Shown: positions 4,677 through 7,468 of the stretch, piece by piece
How the letters are laid out: every line of letters begins with the position of its first letter
How positions within the stretch are numbered: position 1 is the stretch's first letter
Origin: Acidimicrobiia bacterium
GTDB lineage: Bacteria > Actinomycetota > Acidimicrobiia > IMCC26256 > JAENVU01
Reading direction: 5' to 3'
NCBI GenBank assembly: GCA_017882945.1
Contig: JADGON010000153.1
Location: 1 to 7,468 of the forward strand
DNA length: 7,468 nucleotides
Made by a program: the position numbers and the translations under genes
The notes under the pieces: model-generated
What the model saw: the letters and a program-made list of their open reading frames with translations, nothing else
What the model was told of the DNA's origin: nothing
Database searches by the model: none

Positions 4677-5279
4677 TCAGGTGAGGAGGGCGGTGAGGGT
4701 GCGGCGCAGGATGTCGGCGGTCTGCGCGGGGCTGTAGCCGAGCCGGACGCGCAGGTGCTCGGCGCTCTCGAACTGCAACAACGTGTCCGCCGCCCCACTC
4801 ACGGCCCGACGCTCGGCACCCGACATGCCGGAGAGCTCGGGTGCGAACATCGCCTCTGTCTGCCGGCGGAGGGTCTCTCGGACGCGTTCGAGCCGCTCCC
4901 GCAGGTAGTGGTTCACCGGTGCGCGCAGCAACGCGGCCCGCGCGGTGGGAGCCACGGCCTCGTAGAGCCGCATGCGACACGCGACGAAGCGCGCCACGCG
5001 CTCGTCGAGGGGCCCCACTCCGGGATCCGGAACCTCCAGCAACGGCTCCACCCGCGCCACGTGACGCGCGATGGCGGCGCGCACGAGCGCGTCCAGGTCT
5101 TCGTAGTAGCGGTACACCGACCGCAACGAGACGCCGGAGCGCGCGGCTACATCGGCGGCGTTCGGCGTGAGCTGATCTTCGGCGAAGAGCTCGATCACCG
5201 CGTCGAGGACGAGGTCGCGGTTGCGATCTCGTCGCGCGGTGCGACCGTCGGTCTCAGTCGGATCGGCCACCTCCGTCAT
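4677..5279 (-). CDS. TetR/AcrR-family transcriptional regulator
   Basis: This is a 200-residue one-component repressor. The N-terminal helix-turn-helix spans about 22-68: RDLVLDAVIELFAE forms helix 1, DVAARSGVSLRSVYRYYEDL (43-62) the turn, recognition helix and the Y-x-Y-F-like end typical of the family. The remainder (about 70-200) is an all-helical ligand-binding/dimer domain with no recognisable ligand signature. Its ATG overlaps the stop of the upstream sulfatase as ATGA, so the two are very likely one transcript and translationally coupled, which points to local autoregulation of the sulfatase operon. No strong Shine-Dalgarno precedes the ATG, in keeping with coupling. It converges with the dehalogenase-like gene with only 3 bases between stop codons. 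Its operator and ligand cannot be read from the window; the 3777-3792 palindrome is one candidate site. Confidence 0.9.
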   Translation of the reverse strand: MTEVADPTETDGRTARRDRNRDLVLDAVIELFAEDQLTPNAADVAARSGVSLRSVYRYYEDLDALVRAAIARHVARVEPLLEVPDPGVGPLDERVARFVACRMRLYEAVAPTARAALLRAPVNHYLRERLERVRETLRRQTEAMFAPELSGMSGAERRAVSGAADTLLQFESAEHLRVRLGYSPAQTADILRRTLTALLT

Positions 5280-7468
5280 TGCCGCGCGGACTCAGCCCGA
5301 AGCTCCGCCGCCGCGACATCACCGGGTTCGCGGTGATTCCCCTCGGGATCGGCGTCGATGTCGACCCGATGCAGCGTGCCCGAGAACGCGAACGGCGCGC
5401 GATATCGATCACTCACGGGCGAGCCGTGATCCATCCCGACGCTCGGACCCACGCTCGAGACCACCGTCATCAGGAGGGGGAGCTCCGCATCACCGCAGGG
5501 AGCTCCGTCGATGAACAGCTGCACGGTGCCCGTCCGTCGACCCGTGCGCCGCACCCCGACACCGACCGACGCAACGCCGACGGGGACCTCGCGATCCGAG
5601 ACGACGATCTGATGGTCGCGGAACGCGTTGTAGTCGAACACCAGGCGCGAACCCTGGATGAAGAGGCTGAACCCGGCGTTCTCGGTGCCCGTCGCATAGA
5701 TGACGCCTTCGTCGCTCGCCACGCCGCGGGTGATCGACGCCGTCATGTCCCAGCTCCGCCCACCCAGCGCCGCGGCCGCCTGGGCCGGAAGTGGCGACAT
5801 CGGCGGTCGGTAGGTGTAGCGGCGGCTTGCCGGATGCGCAGTGCCGTCCTTGAAGCGCGCGCCGAACAGCTCGATGAGGCGGTCGTCGAGCGGCAGGACG
5901 CCGTGCTCCTCGGCCTCGTGCCACCACCGTGCGATGAGCTCCGCGAGCTTGTCCGGCCGCTCCGTCGCGAGGTCGTGACACTCGGAGAAGTCCTCGGCGA
6001 CGTGGTACAGCTCCCAGGTGTCGTCGTCGTAGGGCACGCCGGCCTGGTGCTTCGTGACCGCCTTCCAGCCGTCGGCGTACAGGCCGCGGTGGCCGGCCAT
6101 CTCGAAGTACTGCACGCTCTTTTGGGTCGGCGCTGCGGGCTGGTCGAACGTGTACCGCATCGACGTGCCGGTGACCGGCATCTGTTCGCGCCCGCGGTAG
6201 ACGGCCGGAGGCTGGACGCCGAGCACGTCGTAGATCGACGGCACGATGTCGTTCACGTGGTGGAACTGCCGTCGCAGCCCGCCCCGCTCGGTGATGCCGT
6301 TCGGCCAGTGCACGATCAGCGGCACGTGGACCCCGCCTTCGTGGGTGTTCTGCTTGTACCACTTGAACGGCGTGTTGCCGGCCTGCGCCCAGCCCCACGG
6401 ATAGTTGGAGTGGCTGTGCGGCCCACCGATCTCGTCGATCTGCGCGATGGCTTCGTCGGGGGTCTCGAGGATCCCGTTGAAGAACTTCATCTCGTGCAGC
6501 ACGCCGAACGGTCCGCCCTCCTGGCTCGCACCGTTGTCGGCCAGGACGAACACCAGCGTGTTGTCGAGCTGGCCGAGGTTGGCAAGATCGTCGACGAAAC
6601 GGCCTATCTGGTCGTCGGTGTGGTCGAGGAACGCCGCGAACGCCTCCTGCAGGCGCGCCGCGAGCTTCCTTTGGTTCTCCGAGAGGTCGTCCCACGCCTC
6701 GACCCCGGGATTGCGCGGCGCGAGCTCGGTTCCCTCGGGCACGAGGCCGAGGCGGTGCTGGCGCGCGAACCACTGCTCGCGCGCGACGTCCCAGCCGGCA
6801 TCGAACCTGCCGCGATACCTGGCCATGTACCCAGGCGGGGCCTGGTGCGGGGCGTGCGTCGCCCCGAAGGCCAAGTAGCAGAAGAACGGTCGGTCGGGTC
6901 GCACCGACTTCGCATCGTGGATGAAGCCGATCGCGCGGTCGACCAGATCCTCACTGAGGTGATAGCCGTCCTCGGCGGTCGCGGGCGCGTCGACGCGGTG
7001 GTTGTCGTAGGTGAGATCGGGTGAGTACTGGTCGGTCTCGCCTTCGAGGAACCCGTAGAACCGGTCGAACCCGCGCTGCAGCGGCCACTGGTCGAACGGG
7101 CCGGCCGCGGACGCGTCGGCCATCTGGCACAGGTGCCACTTGCCCACGGCGAACGTCGTGTAGCCCTCATCGCGCAACACCTCGGCGACGGTCGACGCGT
7201 GGTTCGAGATGTGCCCCGTCATGTTCGGGAAGCCGGTGTTGAAGTTCGCGAGGCAGCGCATCCCGACGCTGTGGTGATTGCGCCCGGTGAGCAACGCGGC
7301 GCGCGTCGGCGAGCACAACGGCGTCACGTGGAAGTTCGTGTACTGCAATCCGTTCGCGGCGAGGCGGTCGATGTTCGTCGTGTCGATGTCCGACCCGTAG
7401 CAACCGAAGTGGGCGAACCCGGTGTCGTCGAGCAGGATCACGACGACGTTGGGGGCGTCGGGACTCGC
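5276..7468 (-). CDS. Type I (formylglycine) arylsulfatase, 5' end cut by window edge
   Basis: This enzyme hydrolyses sulfate esters and resembles Pseudomonas AtsA and the long mycobacterial AtsA/AtsD proteins. Numbering from the first codon in the window (7466-7468), 730 residues are visible. The active-site cysteine converted to formylglycine is C52 in C-S-P-T-R (codon 7313-7315), followed by AALLTGRNHH. Metal ligands are D14-D15 and D311-N312 (VLADNGAS). Catalytic K110/H112 (GKWH), H205 (ATHAPH) and K369 (PFKWYK) are also present. The frame is open to the edge, and PNVVVILLDD forms the first core strand, so the GTG at 7441 is not the true start. After about residue 565 there is a beta-rich tail of about 165 residues (GFSLFIQG, LVFDYNAF, VQLFIDG) like a LamG/concanavalin-type domain. 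Activity requires a formylglycine-generating enzyme, which is not in the window. Export cannot be judged because the N-terminus is missing. Its stop overlaps the start of the TetR gene. The substrate is unknown. Confidence 0.95.
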   Translation of the reverse strand, partial: ASPDAPNVVVILLDDTGFAHFGCYGSDIDTTNIDRLAANGLQYTNFHVTPLCSPTRAALLTGRNHHSVGMRCLANFNTGFPNMTGHISNHASTVAEVLRDEGYTTFAVGKWHLCQMADASAAGPFDQWPLQRGFDRFYGFLEGETDQYSPDLTYDNHRVDAPATAEDGYHLSEDLVDRAIGFIHDAKSVRPDRPFFCYLAFGATHAPHQAPPGYMARYRGRFDAGWDVAREQWFARQHRLGLVPEGTELAPRNPGVEAWDDLSENQRKLAARLQEAFAAFLDHTDDQIGRFVDDLANLGQLDNTLVFVLADNGASQEGGPFGVLHEMKFFNGILETPDEAIAQIDEIGGPHSHSNYPWGWAQAGNTPFKWYKQNTHEGGVHVPLIVHWPNGITERGGLRRQFHHVNDIVPSIYDVLGVQPPAVYRGREQMPVTGTSMRYTFDQPAAPTQKSVQYFEMAGHRGLYADGWKAVTKHQAGVPYDDDTWELYHVAEDFSECHDLATERPDKLAELIARWWHEAEEHGVLPLDDRLIELFGARFKDGTAHPASRRYTYRPPMSPLPAQAAAALGGRSWDMTASITRGVASDEGVIYATGTENAGFSLFIQGSRLVFDYNAFRDHQIVVSDREVPVGVASVGVGVRRTGRRTGTVQLFIDGAPCGDAELPLLMTVVSSVGPSVGMDHGSPVSDRYRAPFAFSGTLHRVDIDADPEGNHREPGDVAAAELRAESARQ

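Noticed and set aside
5279..7024. 581-codon plus-strand open frame opposite the sulfatase
   Set aside because: It is the GC-rich antisense shadow of a gene with a full sulfatase active site; its translation is Arg/Val/Asp-rich with no recognisable domain.

Overview
The window is a GC-rich, gene-dense stretch with GTG starts, ATGA stop/start overlaps and actinobacterial-looking proteins. The sulfatase resembles the long AtsA-type enzymes of mycobacteria. The short-chain dehydrogenase-like protein resembles halohydrin dehalogenases, one characterised member of which (HheG) comes from Ilumatobacter (Acidimicrobiia). An actinobacterium, possibly an acidimicrobial lineage, is therefore the best guess; this is inference from gene content, with no marker gene present. 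I see no rRNA, tRNA, CRISPR array, insertion sequence or prophage gene.

Layout. (1) Positions 1-644, minus strand: the N-terminal part of a siderophore-interacting FAD/NADPH reductase, cut by the left edge. (2) Positions 761-2705, plus strand: a compact DNA-alkylation-repair operon. It holds an AlkB-type 2-oxoglutarate/Fe(II) dioxygenase, an ECF-type sigma factor, and an O6-alkylguanine-DNA alkyltransferase (Ogt/MGMT) whose start codon overlaps the sigma stop. (3) Positions 2739-3746, minus strand: a cytoplasmic-looking serine beta-lactamase/esterase-fold protein, convergent with the operon. (4) Positions 3747-3911: a divergent intergenic region rich in inverted repeats. (5) Positions 3912-4673, plus strand: an SDR-fold protein lacking the NAD(P) glycine motif and carrying a Ser-Tyr-Arg triad, the signature of halohydrin dehalogenases. 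(6) Positions 4677-7468, minus strand: a TetR-family regulator preceded by a large type I arylsulfatase. These two overlap by ATGA and so form one operon; the sulfatase start lies beyond the right edge.

The most coherent system is alkB-sigma-ogt. Two direct-reversal repair enzymes with complementary chemistry (oxidative demethylation of N1-methyladenine/N3-methylcytosine, and suicidal transfer from O6-alkylguanine) flank a dedicated sigma factor. No Ada protein and no anti-sigma gene is visible. This suggests a damage-responsive regulon in which the sigma factor may control its own operon. The second notable item is the dehalogenase-like enzyme, which sits tail to tail, 3 bases away, with the TetR gene.

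A recurring regulatory pattern is a TANNNT box exactly 6 bases upstream of the chosen start codon of alkB, the beta-lactamase-like gene and the dehalogenase-like gene. This is the geometry expected of leaderless transcripts in actinobacteria, and it supports the chosen start codons.
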